Positions 35,958 through 43,922 of a DNA stretch of 64,000 nt are shown here, piece by piece. Origin of the DNA: Candidatus Intricatilinea gracilis (GTDB lineage: Bacteria; Pseudomonadota; Gammaproteobacteria; Burkholderiales; Burkholderiaceae_C); the NCBI GenBank assembly GCA_016702605.1, contig JADJDQ010000004.1:186001-250000 (forward strand). The letters are read 5' to 3'. Position numbers and translations under genes: made by a program. Under the pieces are notes generated by a model, which was not told where the DNA came from, did not search any database, and was given only the letters and a program-made list of their open reading frames with translations. Position 1 is the first letter of the stretch, and the number at the start of each line of letters is the position of its first letter.

Positions 35958-36365
35958 TTATGTCGCCAGCCAGTTCTCCACGGTCAACCCCGGCACGCGC
36001 TCGAACTCGCGCAGGTTGTCGGTGACCAAGGTGCTTGCGTGGCGCAACGCCTGGGCGGCGATCCACAGGTCGTTGGCGCCGATGGGGGTGCCGAGTCGTT
36101 CGAGGTGACTGCGGATGCGGCCGTAGCAAGCGGCGGTTTCCGCGTCCAGGCCCAGCAGCGGCATGCGCCGGGTTAGTTCGGACAGGCGGGCGCGGTTGCG
36201 TTCGGCATAGGCGCTCTTCTCTGCACCGAACTCCAGTTCGCCAAGCACGACCGCGGACAGCCTCAGTGATTCAAGCGGCGTGGTCTCCAGACGCGCTCGC
36301 ACCGCAGGGTGCCCCTTCAGCGCGGCAATCAGGATGTTGGTGTCTAGAAGGTAGAGCGTCGCCAC
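35958..36365 (-). CDS. PIN-domain ribonuclease toxin (VapC type)
   Basis: This 135-residue PIN toxin has the conserved acidic residues in LYLLDTNILIA, VVLGELEFG, ANDLWIAAQA and LVTDNLREF, the last two forming the VapC metal site. It should be a site-specific RNase when free of its antitoxin. It starts with GTG 3 bases after the antitoxin stop and ends 24 bases from the ppdK stop, with which it is convergent. Its GC content resembles the chromosome, unlike the small genes in the 24.8-27.3 kb segment. Confidence 0.92.
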   Translation of the reverse strand: MATLYLLDTNILIAALKGHPAVRARLETTPLESLRLSAVVLGELEFGAEKSAYAERNRARLSELTRRMPLLGLDAETAACYGRIRSHLERLGTPIGANDLWIAAQALRHASTLVTDNLREFERVPGLTVENWLAT

Positions 36366-36368
36366 GGC

Positions 36369-36605
36369 TCACTCGCCGAGTTCGGCAACAGGTTCCGAGG
36401 GCAGATCGGCAGGCGGAAGAAGGTCGATCTCGGCCGAATCCGGCCAGAAGTCCCGGAACGCGTCAGCCGCCACACGCAGGCGATCCGGCACGAGTCGGGC
36501 CACCACCCGGCCGTGGCGGGTGACAGCGATCTCGTTGCCAGCCTCAACTTCGGCTAGAAGCGCCGAGAAGTTGCTCTTGGCTTCAACCACAGACACGTTT
36601 TTCAT
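36369..36605 (-). CDS. Type II antitoxin, Phd/YefM family
   Basis: This 78-residue antitoxin begins MKNVSVVEAKSNFSALLAEV, with the family beta-hairpin IAVTRHGRVVARLV. The acidic, proline-rich C-terminus (about 52-78) would wrap the toxin. It is followed closely by the PIN toxin on the same strand. A perfect 7-base inverted repeat lies 16-31 bases upstream of its start, a likely autoregulatory operator. It is unrelated in detail to the antitoxin at 25840. Confidence 0.92.
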   Translation of the reverse strand: MKNVSVVEAKSNFSALLAEVEAGNEIAVTRHGRVVARLVPDRLRVAADAFRDFWPDSAEIDLLPPADLPSEPVAELGE

Positions 36606-36620
36606 GGCTCGACATAAATA

Positions 36621-36636
36621 ATGACCATGTGGTCAT
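36621..36636 (-). promoter_or_regulatory. Palindromic operator of the second Phd/PIN module
   Basis: ATGACCA and TGGTCAT are perfect reverse complements separated by two bases. The element lies just upstream of the antitoxin start, within an AT-rich patch that probably contains the minus-strand -10 region. Antitoxin-toxin complexes typically bind such palindromes to repress their operon. Confidence 0.5.
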
Positions 36637-36754
36637 TTTATCCCAGTATGAGTGCAGGCGGATCGGAACGGGGCTCCCCGAACCATGTGCGAACAGGAAC
36701 AAGCCCTGTCCAATTGCGGCAGACTCGCCCCGTCCGTAGTTCCCTGACAGTCAC

Positions 36755-37426
36755 ATGCCCACCCCAGACCTCAGCTCCATCCGCGCCGTGCTCTTCGACA
36801 TGGACGGCCTGCTGCTCGACAGCGAGCGTGTCGCCTACGCCATTGGCCGCGAGGCTAGCGAGCACCTGGGCCTGCCTTGGACGCATGAGGTGGCGATGGC
36901 CATGGTGGGCCTGAATTCGCAGGACGGTTACCGCGTGGTGCGCGAGGCCTTCGGGGCCGATTTTCCAGTCGACGCCCACATGGCCGAGTTCGGCCGTCGT
37001 TACGAGGCGGCGATCGACGCGGGCCGCTTCGACCTCAAGCCCGGCGTGCACGCCTTGTTCGACCTGCTCGATACACGTGGCCTGCGCCGCGTCGTGGCGA
37101 CGTCCACACGTCGCAGCCGCGCCATCGCCAAGCTCGACAGTGTGGGCGTGTGGCCGCGCCTGCATGGGCTGGTCGGCGGCGACGAGGTGGAACGCGGCAA
37201 ACCCGCGCCCGACATCTACCTGGCCGCAGCCCGCCTGCTGGACGTGCCCATCACTGGCTGCCTGGTGCTGGAAGACTCCAACACCGGCGTGCGCGGCGGC
37301 CTGGCGTCGGGCGCGCGGGTGATGATGGTGCCCGACCTGCTGGCTCCGGCCGAGGATGTGCGCGCCACCGGTGTCACCGTCATGGACAGCCTGCTTGGCG
37401 TCATCCAGGCCCTGAGCGTCGTGTGA
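36755..37426 (+). CDS. HAD-family phosphatase (subfamily IA, beta-phosphoglucomutase-like)
   Basis: The 223-residue haloacid-dehalogenase-fold hydrolase has motif I VLFDMDGLLLDSE (nucleophile and acid Asp), motif II VVATSTRR, motif III lysine in ERGKPAPDIYL, and motif IV LEDSNTGVRGGLASG. The helical cap between motifs I and II (about 20-85) places it in subfamily IA, with beta-phosphoglucomutase and many small-metabolite phosphatases. The substrate cannot be told from the sequence. It is a single gene between the toxin-antitoxin module and dinB. Confidence 0.92.
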   Translation: MPTPDLSSIRAVLFDMDGLLLDSERVAYAIGREASEHLGLPWTHEVAMAMVGLNSQDGYRVVREAFGADFPVDAHMAEFGRRYEAAIDAGRFDLKPGVHALFDLLDTRGLRRVVATSTRRSRAIAKLDSVGVWPRLHGLVGGDEVERGKPAPDIYLAAARLLDVPITGCLVLEDSNTGVRGGLASGARVMMVPDLLAPAEDVRATGVTVMDSLLGVIQALSVV

Positions 37427-37559
37427 GCAGCGTCGATGCCGCGCGGGCGGCGAGACTCACACATTCAAGGTCGGGCGGGCCGCCGTCGCGTGTCACCACC
37501 TGGCACCGCCCGTCATCGAGCGTGTCTGGTCGATCGGCCTGCGGTCCAGGCCGCCCTTG

Positions 37560-38951
37560 CTACGCCTCGTCGTCGAACAAGGGCAGCGTGTAGTTGCCTG
37601 GCTCGGGTTCGCTTGCCTTCAGCACACGAGCCGGCTTGCTAGCTGTAGACGGCCTGGTTGGCGGCGACGGCGGTTGCGGCCGCCGGCGCCCGCCGATGTC
37701 GGGCTGGGCGCCTTCGTCGAAATCGTCGAGTTCGGGCTCGACCTCGGCTGCAGCGGCCATCGCGCCGATGTCAGCCGGGTCACACAGGCCGCTGGTGCGC
37801 ACACCCAGCAGGCGCAGGCGGCGGCTGAAGCTGATGCGCTTGAGGCACAGGCGCGATGCGGCGATCAGCTCGGCGGCGCTGCTCACCGGCGCGGCCAGGG
37901 TGTGGTCGCGGGTCACGGTGCGAAAGTCGTCGAAGCGGATCTTCACGCCCACGGTGCGCGCGGCGTAACCCTTGCGTGTGAGGTCGCCGGCCACCTGGGT
38001 GCACAGGCGGGTGAGGATATCGGTGAGCGCGTCGCGGTCGGTGCGCGGATGCAGGTCACGCTCGAAAGTGGTTTCCCGGCTGATCGACACCGGCTCGCTG
38101 TGGGTCACCACCGGGCGGTCGTCCAGGCCGTGTGACGCGTTGTAGAGCCAGGCGCCGTAGCTGTTGCCGAACTGCTCGACCAGCCAACCGCGCGGGTGGG
38201 TGGCCAGATCGCCGATGAGCTGGATGCCCAGCCCCTGCAGCTTGAACTCGGCCTTGGGGCCGATGCCGTTGATGCGCCGCACCGGCAGCGGCCAGATGCG
38301 CGTGGGGACGTCCGCGCGGGTCAGCAGGGTCAGGCCGTCGGGTTTGTCGAGCTCGCTGCAGATCTTGGCCAGCAGCTTGTTGGGCGCGATGCCGATCGAG
38401 CAGTTCAGGCCGGTGGCGCCTTTCACCGCTGCCTTGAGGCGCAGGCCCAGGGCGCGGATGCCGGCCTGCGGATCGCCCGGTGTGGTGTCGCGGGCGCCGG
38501 GCACGTCGCCGAGTTCGAGGTAGATCTCGTCGATGCCGCGGTCCTCGATGATCGGCGCGACCTCGGCCACCGCCGCCTTGAAAAGCCGCGAGTGGTGCCG
38601 GTAGGCGTCGAAGTCGGCCGGCAGCAGCAAGGCATCGGGCGCCAGCTTCGCGGACTTCATCAAGCCCATGCCCGAGAAGACGCCGAACTTGCGCGCCTCG
38701 TACGTCGACGTGGTGATGACGCCGCGTCCGACATAGTCCTTCAGCCGCGGCAATTGCCCGGGCGGCAGATCGGGCACGGCCGGGTTGCGTCGCCCGCCGC
38801 CCACCACCAGCGCCAGGCCGCGCAGTTCGGGGCGGCGCAGCAGTTCGACGCTGGCGTAGAAGGCGTCCATGTCCAGATGCGCGACCAGGCGCTCGGGCGC
38901 TGCGCTTGCGCTGGCGTCTGGTGTGCCTTGAACATCGACGGGCTGGGACAT
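37560..38951 (-). CDS. dinB: DNA polymerase IV (DinB, Y family)
   Basis: This 463-residue Y-family translesion polymerase has the catalytic aspartate in VAHLDMDAFYASVE and the active-site Asp-Glu in RGIDEIYLELGD. The helix-hairpin-helix region RRINGIGPKAEFKLQGLGIQ and a little-finger domain (about 290-390) follow. The C-terminus is extended by about 70 residues of low-complexity acidic and proline-rich sequence and ends LPLFDDEA. That end resembles a QLxLF-type beta-clamp-binding motif, as is usual for Pol IV. The ATG at 38949-38951 was chosen because the conserved core starts about 24 residues later. It is divergent from tldD; no LexA box is evident to me upstream. Confidence 0.94.
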   Translation of the reverse strand: MSQPVDVQGTPDASASAAPERLVAHLDMDAFYASVELLRRPELRGLALVVGGGRRNPAVPDLPPGQLPRLKDYVGRGVITTSTYEARKFGVFSGMGLMKSAKLAPDALLLPADFDAYRHHSRLFKAAVAEVAPIIEDRGIDEIYLELGDVPGARDTTPGDPQAGIRALGLRLKAAVKGATGLNCSIGIAPNKLLAKICSELDKPDGLTLLTRADVPTRIWPLPVRRINGIGPKAEFKLQGLGIQLIGDLATHPRGWLVEQFGNSYGAWLYNASHGLDDRPVVTHSEPVSISRETTFERDLHPRTDRDALTDILTRLCTQVAGDLTRKGYAARTVGVKIRFDDFRTVTRDHTLAAPVSSAAELIAASRLCLKRISFSRRLRLLGVRTSGLCDPADIGAMAAAAEVEPELDDFDEGAQPDIGGRRRPQPPSPPTRPSTASKPARVLKASEPEPGNYTLPLFDDEA

Positions 38952-39159
38952 GCCGGCATTGTCGGCATGACATGTGGTGCACGGCCAGGTCTCGCTGCCA
39001 GACAAGGCATTGCGCGAATCTGCGCCACAGTGAGTCGACCTTGCATGCCGCCGCGGGCTATGACCGCAGCAGCAAGCGGCGCTGCGCACGAGTGCCTGTT
39101 GTGCGCCGCGCTCACAACCTTCTCGCCGGCTGGATCGGGCTGCTTGCCTAGAATGGCTC

Positions 39160-40623
39160 ATGATTTCTCGCGAACCCACCCTCGAACGCCTGGCCACCGC
39201 CAGCTCATTGCTGCTCGAGCCCTACGGGCTGACCGAGGCCCACCTGAAACGTGCGCTGGCCACCATGGCCGAGCACCGCATCGACGACGCCGACCTGTAC
39301 TTCCAGTACACGCGCAGCGAGGCCTGGAGCCTGGAAGAAGGCATCGTCAAGAGCGGCAGCTTCAGCATCGACCAGGGCGTGGGGGTGCGCGCCGTGGCCG
39401 GCGAGAAGACGGCGTTTGCGTATTCGGACGACATCTCCGACGCGGCCCTGCTCGATGCGGCGCGCACGGTACGCAGCATCGCCTCGGCCGGCCAGAGCAA
39501 GAGCATCAACGTGGGCGGGCGCCGCAAGGTGGCGGGCAGCCGCGCCCTGTATGCGCCGATGGACCCGATTGCCACACTCGACAGCGCAGCCAAGGTGGCG
39601 CTGCTGGAGCGCGTCGAAAAGCTCGCTCGAGCCCGCGACCCACGAGTGGCCCAGGTGATGGCCAGCGTGGCCGGTGAATACGACGTGGTGATGGTGGCCT
39701 GCGCCGACGGCACCCGCGCGGCGGACGTGCGCCCGCTGGTGCGCCTGTCGGTGACGGTGATCGCCGAGCAGAACGGACGGCGCGAAGTGGGGTCACACGG
39801 CGGTGGCGGGCGTTTCGGTCTGGGCTACTTCGACGACGCGATGATCAAGCAATACGTCGACAAGGCGGTCGACTCGGCGCTCATCAACCTCGAAAGCCGC
39901 CCGGCGCCAGCGGGTGAAATGACCGTGGTGCTCGGCCCGGGCTGGCCCGGCATCCTGCTGCACGAGGCCATCGGCCACGGCCTGGAAGGTGACTTCAACC
40001 GCAAGGGTTCGAGTGCCTTTGCCGGCAAGGTCGGCCAGCGTGTGGCGGCGAAGGGTGTGACGGTGCTGGACGACGGCACCATCAGCGACCGGCGCGGCTC
40101 ACTCAACGTCGACGACGAAGGCAACCCGAGCCAGCGCACCGTGTTGATCGAGGACGGCATCCTGCAGGGCTACATCCAGGACCGCATGAATGCCCGGCTC
40201 ATGAAGGTCAAGCCCACCGGCAATGGCCGGCGCGAAAGTTACGCCCATGTGCCGATGCCGCGCATGACCAACACCTACATGCTGGGTGGCGACAAGACCA
40301 AGGACGAGGTGATCGCGTCGATCGAGCGGGGCCTGTACGCCAGCAACTTCGGCGGTGGCCAGGTCGACATCACGAGTGGCAAGTTCGTGTTCTCGGCCAG
40401 CGAAGCCTACTGGGTCGAGCACGGCAAGATCCTCTATCCCGTCAAGGGCGCCACCATCATCGGCAATGGGCCGGATGCGTTGACACGTGTGACCATGATC
40501 GGCAATGACATGCAGCTCGACAGCGGCGTGGGCACCTGCGGCAAGGATGGGCAGAGTGTGCCGGTGGGTGTGGGCCAGCCGACGCTGCGCATCGACGGCC
40601 TGACGGTGGGCGGCACGGCCTGA
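39160..40623 (+). CDS. tldD: Metalloprotease TldD
   Basis: TldD with TldE forms a heterodimeric zinc peptidase that degrades unfolded peptides, and in some bacteria matures microcin-type peptides or destroys CcdA. The 487-residue product carries the HExxxH metal motif (His268, Glu269, His273 in LLHEAIGHGLEGD) and the C-terminal cysteine region GVGTCGKDGQSVPVG. It also has the N-terminal IDDADLYFQYTRSEAWSLEEG. No tldE (pmbA) gene is in the window. It precedes the aroG leader by about 50 bases, and the attenuator terminator would also block readthrough from tldD. Confidence 0.96.
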   Translation: MISREPTLERLATASSLLLEPYGLTEAHLKRALATMAEHRIDDADLYFQYTRSEAWSLEEGIVKSGSFSIDQGVGVRAVAGEKTAFAYSDDISDAALLDAARTVRSIASAGQSKSINVGGRRKVAGSRALYAPMDPIATLDSAAKVALLERVEKLARARDPRVAQVMASVAGEYDVVMVACADGTRAADVRPLVRLSVTVIAEQNGRREVGSHGGGGRFGLGYFDDAMIKQYVDKAVDSALINLESRPAPAGEMTVVLGPGWPGILLHEAIGHGLEGDFNRKGSSAFAGKVGQRVAAKGVTVLDDGTISDRRGSLNVDDEGNPSQRTVLIEDGILQGYIQDRMNARLMKVKPTGNGRRESYAHVPMPRMTNTYMLGGDKTKDEVIASIERGLYASNFGGGQVDITSGKFVFSASEAYWVEHGKILYPVKGATIIGNGPDALTRVTMIGNDMQLDSGVGTCGKDGQSVPVGVGQPTLRIDGLTVGGTA

Positions 40624-40662
40624 CGGCGACGGCGCGTCAGCCAGCCGCCAGCGACCCCGTGC

Positions 40663-40668
40663 TACATT
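40663..40668 (+). promoter_or_regulatory. Candidate -10 element for the aroG leader transcript
   Basis: TACATT lies directly upstream of the leader peptide start. If used, transcription would begin about 40674-40677, making the leader mRNA leaderless or nearly so. No good -35 hexamer is visible, so the call is tentative. Confidence 0.35.
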
Positions 40669-40676
40669 CGCGCCCC

Positions 40677-40748
40677 ATGTTGCACAGCTTCTTTTTTACC
40701 TACTTCTGGTTCTCGCACCGCGCCGGCGGAGGAGAGGCTTCAGCGTAG
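40677..40748 (+). CDS. Aromatic-rich leader peptide of the aroG attenuator
   Basis: This 23-codon frame reads MLHSFFFTYFWFSHRAGGGE followed by ASA and a TAG stop. Residues 5-12 contain five Phe, one Tyr and one Trp with a single Thr, seven aromatics in eight codons. This is far beyond chance in a protein-coding context and exactly what a ribosome-stalling leader for aromatic amino acid synthesis needs. It lies 105 bases before the aroG start and is followed by a terminator hairpin, part of whose sequence it duplicates. No strong ribosome-binding site precedes the ATG, and the transcript may be nearly leaderless. The peptide itself probably has no function after translation. Confidence 0.88.
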   Translation: MLHSFFFTYFWFSHRAGGGEASA

Positions 40749-40803
40749 GCAAGAGCAACGCAAGCAACTTCGAAGACCGCCGGCACCACCGGCGGTTTTT
40801 TTT
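40722..40803 (+). promoter_or_regulatory. Transcription attenuator of aroG (antiterminator/terminator switch)
   Basis: GCCGGCGG at 40722-40729, inside the leader peptide codons 16-18, is complementary over 8 bases to CCGCCGGC at 40777-40784, which includes the 5' arm of the terminator. CTTC at 40738-40741 can add pairing with GAAG at 40772-40775. A ribosome stalled on the Phe/Tyr/Trp codons (40689-40712) leaves the 40722 arm free to form this antiterminator. A ribosome that reaches the stop codon (40746) would mask the arm and let the terminator form. The pairings are seen in the sequence; the switching mechanism is inferred from known ribosome-mediated attenuators (trp, phe and his leaders). 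Confidence 0.85.
40776..40803 (+). terminator. Intrinsic terminator of the aroG attenuator
   Basis: CCGCCGG (40777-40783) and CCGGCGG (40789-40795) form a perfect 7-bp GC stem, extendable by one A-T pair, with loop CACCA. Eight Ts follow (40796-40803). It lies 50 bases before the aroG ATG, in the leader rather than after a gene. Confidence 0.92.
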
Positions 40804-40853
40804 CGTCCCAGCCCGATACACCGTCCTTTCCCGCATTGATCCCGGAGTCCCCC

Positions 40854-41981
40854 ATGAACGCAAAAGCCACCGCCGCCGCCGAACTCGCCGAAGGCTGGCC
40901 GGCACCGCTCGACAAGACCTCGCGTACCGACGACGAACGAATTGCCGATGTGACTCCGCTGCCCCCACCCGAACACCTGATCCGCTTCTTCCCCATCCGT
41001 GGCACCTCGGTCGAGACCCTGGTGGGCGGCACCCGGGCCCGTATCCGCGACATCATGGCGCGCAAGGACGACCGACTGCTCGTCATCATCGGGCCGTGTT
41101 CGATCCACGATCCGGCCGCCGCGATCGACTACGCCCGGCGTCTGAAGCCGTTACGGGAGCAATACGCCGGCACGCTCGAAATCGTGATGCGCGTGTATTT
41201 CGAGAAACCCCGCACCACGGTGGGCTGGAAGGGCCTGATCAACGACCCGTACCTGGATGAGAGCTACCGCATCGACGAAGGCCTGCGCATCGCGCGGCAG
41301 CTGCTGCTCGAGATCAACCGCCTGGGCATGCCGGCGGGCAGCGAGTTTCTGGATGTGATCAGCCCGCAGTACATCGGCGACCTGATCAGCTGGGGCGCCA
41401 TCGGTGCACGCACGACCGAAAGCCAGGTGCACCGCGAGCTGGCCTCGGGGCTGTCGGCGCCGATCGGGTTCAAGAACGGCACCGACGGCAACATCAAGAT
41501 CGCCACCGACGCCATCCAGGCGGCGGCGCGGCCGCATCACTTCCTGTCGGTGCACAAGAACGGCCAGGTGGCGATCGTCGAGACCAAGGGCAACAAGGAC
41601 TGCCATGTGATCCTGCGCGGCGGAAAGACGACCAACTACGACGCGGCCAGTGTGGCGGCATCCTGCGCCGATCTGGTGGCGGCCAAGCTGCCCGAGGCCA
41701 TCATGGTCGACTGTTCACATGCCAACAGCAGCAAGCAGCACGAGCGCCAGGTGGTGGTGGCCGAGGACATCGCCAGCCAGTTGGTGGCGGGCAACCGCTC
41801 CATCTTCGGTGTCATGATCGAAAGCCATCTGGTGGCCGGTGCGCAGAAGTTCAGCCCCGGCAAGGACGACCCGGCCAAGCTGGCCTACGGCCAGAGCATC
41901 ACCGACGCTTGCATCGGCTGGGACGACAGCGAGAAGGCGCTGGCGATTCTGAGCGCTGCTGTTGCGGCCAGGCGTGGCTGA
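40854..41981 (+). CDS. aroG: 3-deoxy-7-phosphoheptulonate (DAHP) synthase, class I
   Basis: This enzyme condenses PEP and erythrose-4-phosphate, the first step of the shikimate pathway to Phe, Tyr and Trp. The 375-residue product is of the AroFGH type, with LVIIGPCSIHDP, KPRTTVGWKGLINDP, AIGARTTESQVHRELASG, IGFKNGTDGN and the metal-binding region VDCSHANSSKQ. It is about 25 residues longer at the N-terminus than E. coli AroG (350). That region in this family takes part in feedback inhibition. CGGAG at 40843-40847 supports the ATG at 40854. Expression is probably controlled by the leader-peptide attenuator immediately upstream. Whether feedback is by Phe or Tyr cannot be told by eye. Confidence 0.96.
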   Translation: MNAKATAAAELAEGWPAPLDKTSRTDDERIADVTPLPPPEHLIRFFPIRGTSVETLVGGTRARIRDIMARKDDRLLVIIGPCSIHDPAAAIDYARRLKPLREQYAGTLEIVMRVYFEKPRTTVGWKGLINDPYLDESYRIDEGLRIARQLLLEINRLGMPAGSEFLDVISPQYIGDLISWGAIGARTTESQVHRELASGLSAPIGFKNGTDGNIKIATDAIQAAARPHHFLSVHKNGQVAIVETKGNKDCHVILRGGKTTNYDAASVAASCADLVAAKLPEAIMVDCSHANSSKQHERQVVVAEDIASQLVAGNRSIFGVMIESHLVAGAQKFSPGKDDPAKLAYGQSITDACIGWDDSEKALAILSAAVAARRG

Positions 41982-42076
41982 TGTGGCTTGCGGGCGCTAG
42001 CATGCCCGCACCAACGACGGCAGCGACCTGCAGGCTGCACCGAGCCGATTGACCACACCACCAAGGATCGACCACC

Positions 42077-42379
42077 ATGCCCACCCTCAAGCTGATCTGG
42101 GGCCCGGACCAGGAACAGAACATCACTACGCACGCCACCTTGCCCAAGGACGAGGCGCGCTTCTGGCTCGACCAGCAATACATCGCTTTCGATTGCGCGC
42201 CCACGCGGGCATCCGGCAAGGTGCTGGTGGCCGACAAACTGCTGGTGGTGGCCGACGCCGCCGGCCCGAAACAGTTTGCCGATGCGGCCTGGGCCGAGCA
42301 GTTCGCCGCTGCAGCCGCGGCGATGACCGCTCGCGATCTGCTGACCATCGACTTGCCGGGTCGAAGCGTCGGCTACTGA
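42077..42379 (+). CDS. Small hypothetical protein
   Basis: The 100-residue soluble protein, beginning MPTLKLIWGPDQEQNITT, has no motif that I can place. It has an alanine-rich helix in the second half (AWAEQFAAAAAAMTAR) and no signal peptide or membrane segment. AAGGATCG at 42062-42069 is a good ribosome-binding site, and codon use matches the neighbours, so it is probably real. It lies 95 bases after aroG and is convergent with the adenosyltransferase. Confidence 0.7.
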   Translation: MPTLKLIWGPDQEQNITTHATLPKDEARFWLDQQYIAFDCAPTRASGKVLVADKLLVVADAAGPKQFADAAWAEQFAAAAAAMTARDLLTIDLPGRSVGY

Positions 42380-42449
42380 TCGTCCGACTCGAACAGCGCC
42401 GGGTGCGAGCCCGGCGCGCCCTGAGCGGACGACGCTGGGTCGGCGGCAA

Positions 42450-43028
42450 TCAGGTGGTCTGATCGCGTTTCAGGCGCTCGCTGCGCCAGTAGACGTCGTC
42501 GCCGCCACGGCCGTCGAGGTTGGCGCGGTTGAGCACACGCGCCAGCACGAACAGCAGGTCGGACAGGCGATTGAGGTAGAGCCGCGGCGCGGCGTTCACC
42601 TCTTCGTGTGCAGCCAGATCGACCACCGCGCGTTCGGCGCGCCGCGCCACGGTGCGGCACACATGGGCGAGCGCCGCGCTGCGTGCACCGGCCGGCAAGA
42701 TGAACTCGGCCAGACGCGGCAATTCGGCGTTGTAGGCCTCGATGGCTGCGTCCAGGTCGGCGACGGCTTCGTCCTTCAGCAGCGACATGCCTGGCATCGA
42801 CAGTTCACCCCCCAGATTGAACAACTGGTGCTGGATGGTGACGAGGAGTGCGCGGACCGGTTGCGGCAGCGGTTCGGCCAGCAGGACCCCAAGGTGCGAG
42901 TTGAGTTCGTCGACTTCGCCCAGGGCGTGGATGCGCAGGTGGTGCTTGGGCACCCGTCTGCCGTCGGCCAGGCCGGTCGTGCCATCATCGCCGGTGCGTG
43001 TGGTGATCTGAGTCAAGCGGTTTGCCAT
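42450..43028 (-). CDS. Cob(I)alamin adenosyltransferase, PduO type
   Basis: This 192-residue ATP:cob(I)alamin adenosyltransferase makes adenosylcobalamin, the cofactor of enzymes such as methylmalonyl-CoA mutase. The ATP-binding N-terminus ITTRTGDDGTTGLADGRR and the later helices with CRTVARRAERAVV and YLNRLSDLLFVLAR are characteristic of the PduO/MMAB family, which works as a trimer. The ATG at 43026-43028 was chosen because the conserved sequence begins at once (MANRLTQITTRTG). It is divergent from the SEC-C protein gene, with 57 bases between starts. mmsA at 46475 is in a related propionyl-CoA pathway but is not linked. Confidence 0.95.
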   Translation of the reverse strand: MANRLTQITTRTGDDGTTGLADGRRVPKHHLRIHALGEVDELNSHLGVLLAEPLPQPVRALLVTIQHQLFNLGGELSMPGMSLLKDEAVADLDAAIEAYNAELPRLAEFILPAGARSAALAHVCRTVARRAERAVVDLAAHEEVNAAPRLYLNRLSDLLFVLARVLNRANLDGRGGDDVYWRSERLKRDQTT

Positions 43029-43085
43029 GCCCGTGATCCTAACTTGAGCCCTAGTCGGCGTCCTCCACGCCAAGCGGAACCCATC

Positions 43086-43868
43086 ATGATTTCCCGAGCC
43101 CTACCCCCAGCGGCAGATGCCGATCTGAACGACGCCGAAATCAACGAGCTCGACGATCTGCTGCAGGCCATACCGAAGCCGCTCGACGCACTCGACGTCG
43201 TCATGCTGGACGGTTATCTGTGCGGCGTGCTCGCCCAGCCGGCCACACTGATACCCGAGCAGTGGCTTGCGCCGGCCTTCGACTGGAACCTCGACGAGGA
43301 GTCCGGCGGCCAGGTGCTGGGCCCGGACACCTCGGGCTGGCACGGCGCCAAACATGAGCGCCTCGTCACCCTGGTGATGCGCCGGTACGCGGCGCTCAAC
43401 CGCGACATGGTCGAGGACGGCTGGTTCGACCCGATCGTGATGGTGCCCACCGACGATGACGGCAACGAGCTCACCGGCCGGCCCGCGATCGACGGTGCGC
43501 TGGCGCCCTGGGTGCTGGGTTTCGAACACGCGCTCAATCATTTCCCGGGGCTGGATGACCTGACCGACCCCGAACTGCCTGACACCCTGGCCTGCCTGTG
43601 GCGTTATCTGCCCGAGCAGAACGAGGACGAGCAGGCCTACACCAAGGCGCTCGATCTGGAGCACCCGATCAAGAACCTCGACGCTGCCCTGGAAGACTTG
43701 GTCGGCAACGTGGTGTGGCTCACCGACCTGGGCCGCACCGAGCGGCTCAAGGTCACCCAGATCAAACGCACGGCGCCCAAGGTTGGTCGCAACGACCCGT
43801 GCCCCTGCGGTAGCGGGCGCAAGTTCAAGCTCTGTCATGGCCGCGGCAACGACCAGGCGGCGGGCTGA
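43086..43868 (+). CDS. UPF0149 (YgfB/YecA) family protein with C-terminal SEC-C zinc motif
   Basis: The 260-residue protein has the helical UPF0149 domain at residues about 18-200 (LDALDVVMLDGYLCGVLAQP, and WVLGFEHALNHFPG). A short linker leads to a C-terminal SEC-C metal-binding motif, NDPCPCGSGRKFKLCHG, like the one at the end of SecA. E. coli YecA has the same two-part layout and associates with ribosomes and SecA. A role in protein targeting or quality control is therefore possible but not shown. The ATG at 43086 was chosen because it is the first in frame with plausible sequence. Confidence 0.92.
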   Translation: MISRALPPAADADLNDAEINELDDLLQAIPKPLDALDVVMLDGYLCGVLAQPATLIPEQWLAPAFDWNLDEESGGQVLGPDTSGWHGAKHERLVTLVMRRYAALNRDMVEDGWFDPIVMVPTDDDGNELTGRPAIDGALAPWVLGFEHALNHFPGLDDLTDPELPDTLACLWRYLPEQNEDEQAYTKALDLEHPIKNLDAALEDLVGNVVWLTDLGRTERLKVTQIKRTAPKVGRNDPCPCGSGRKFKLCHGRGNDQAAG

Positions 43869-43922
43869 ACTGGTGAGTGGTATGTCGTGCCTGGCATCGA
43901 GGCCAGGCAAAGGGAGTGAGCC

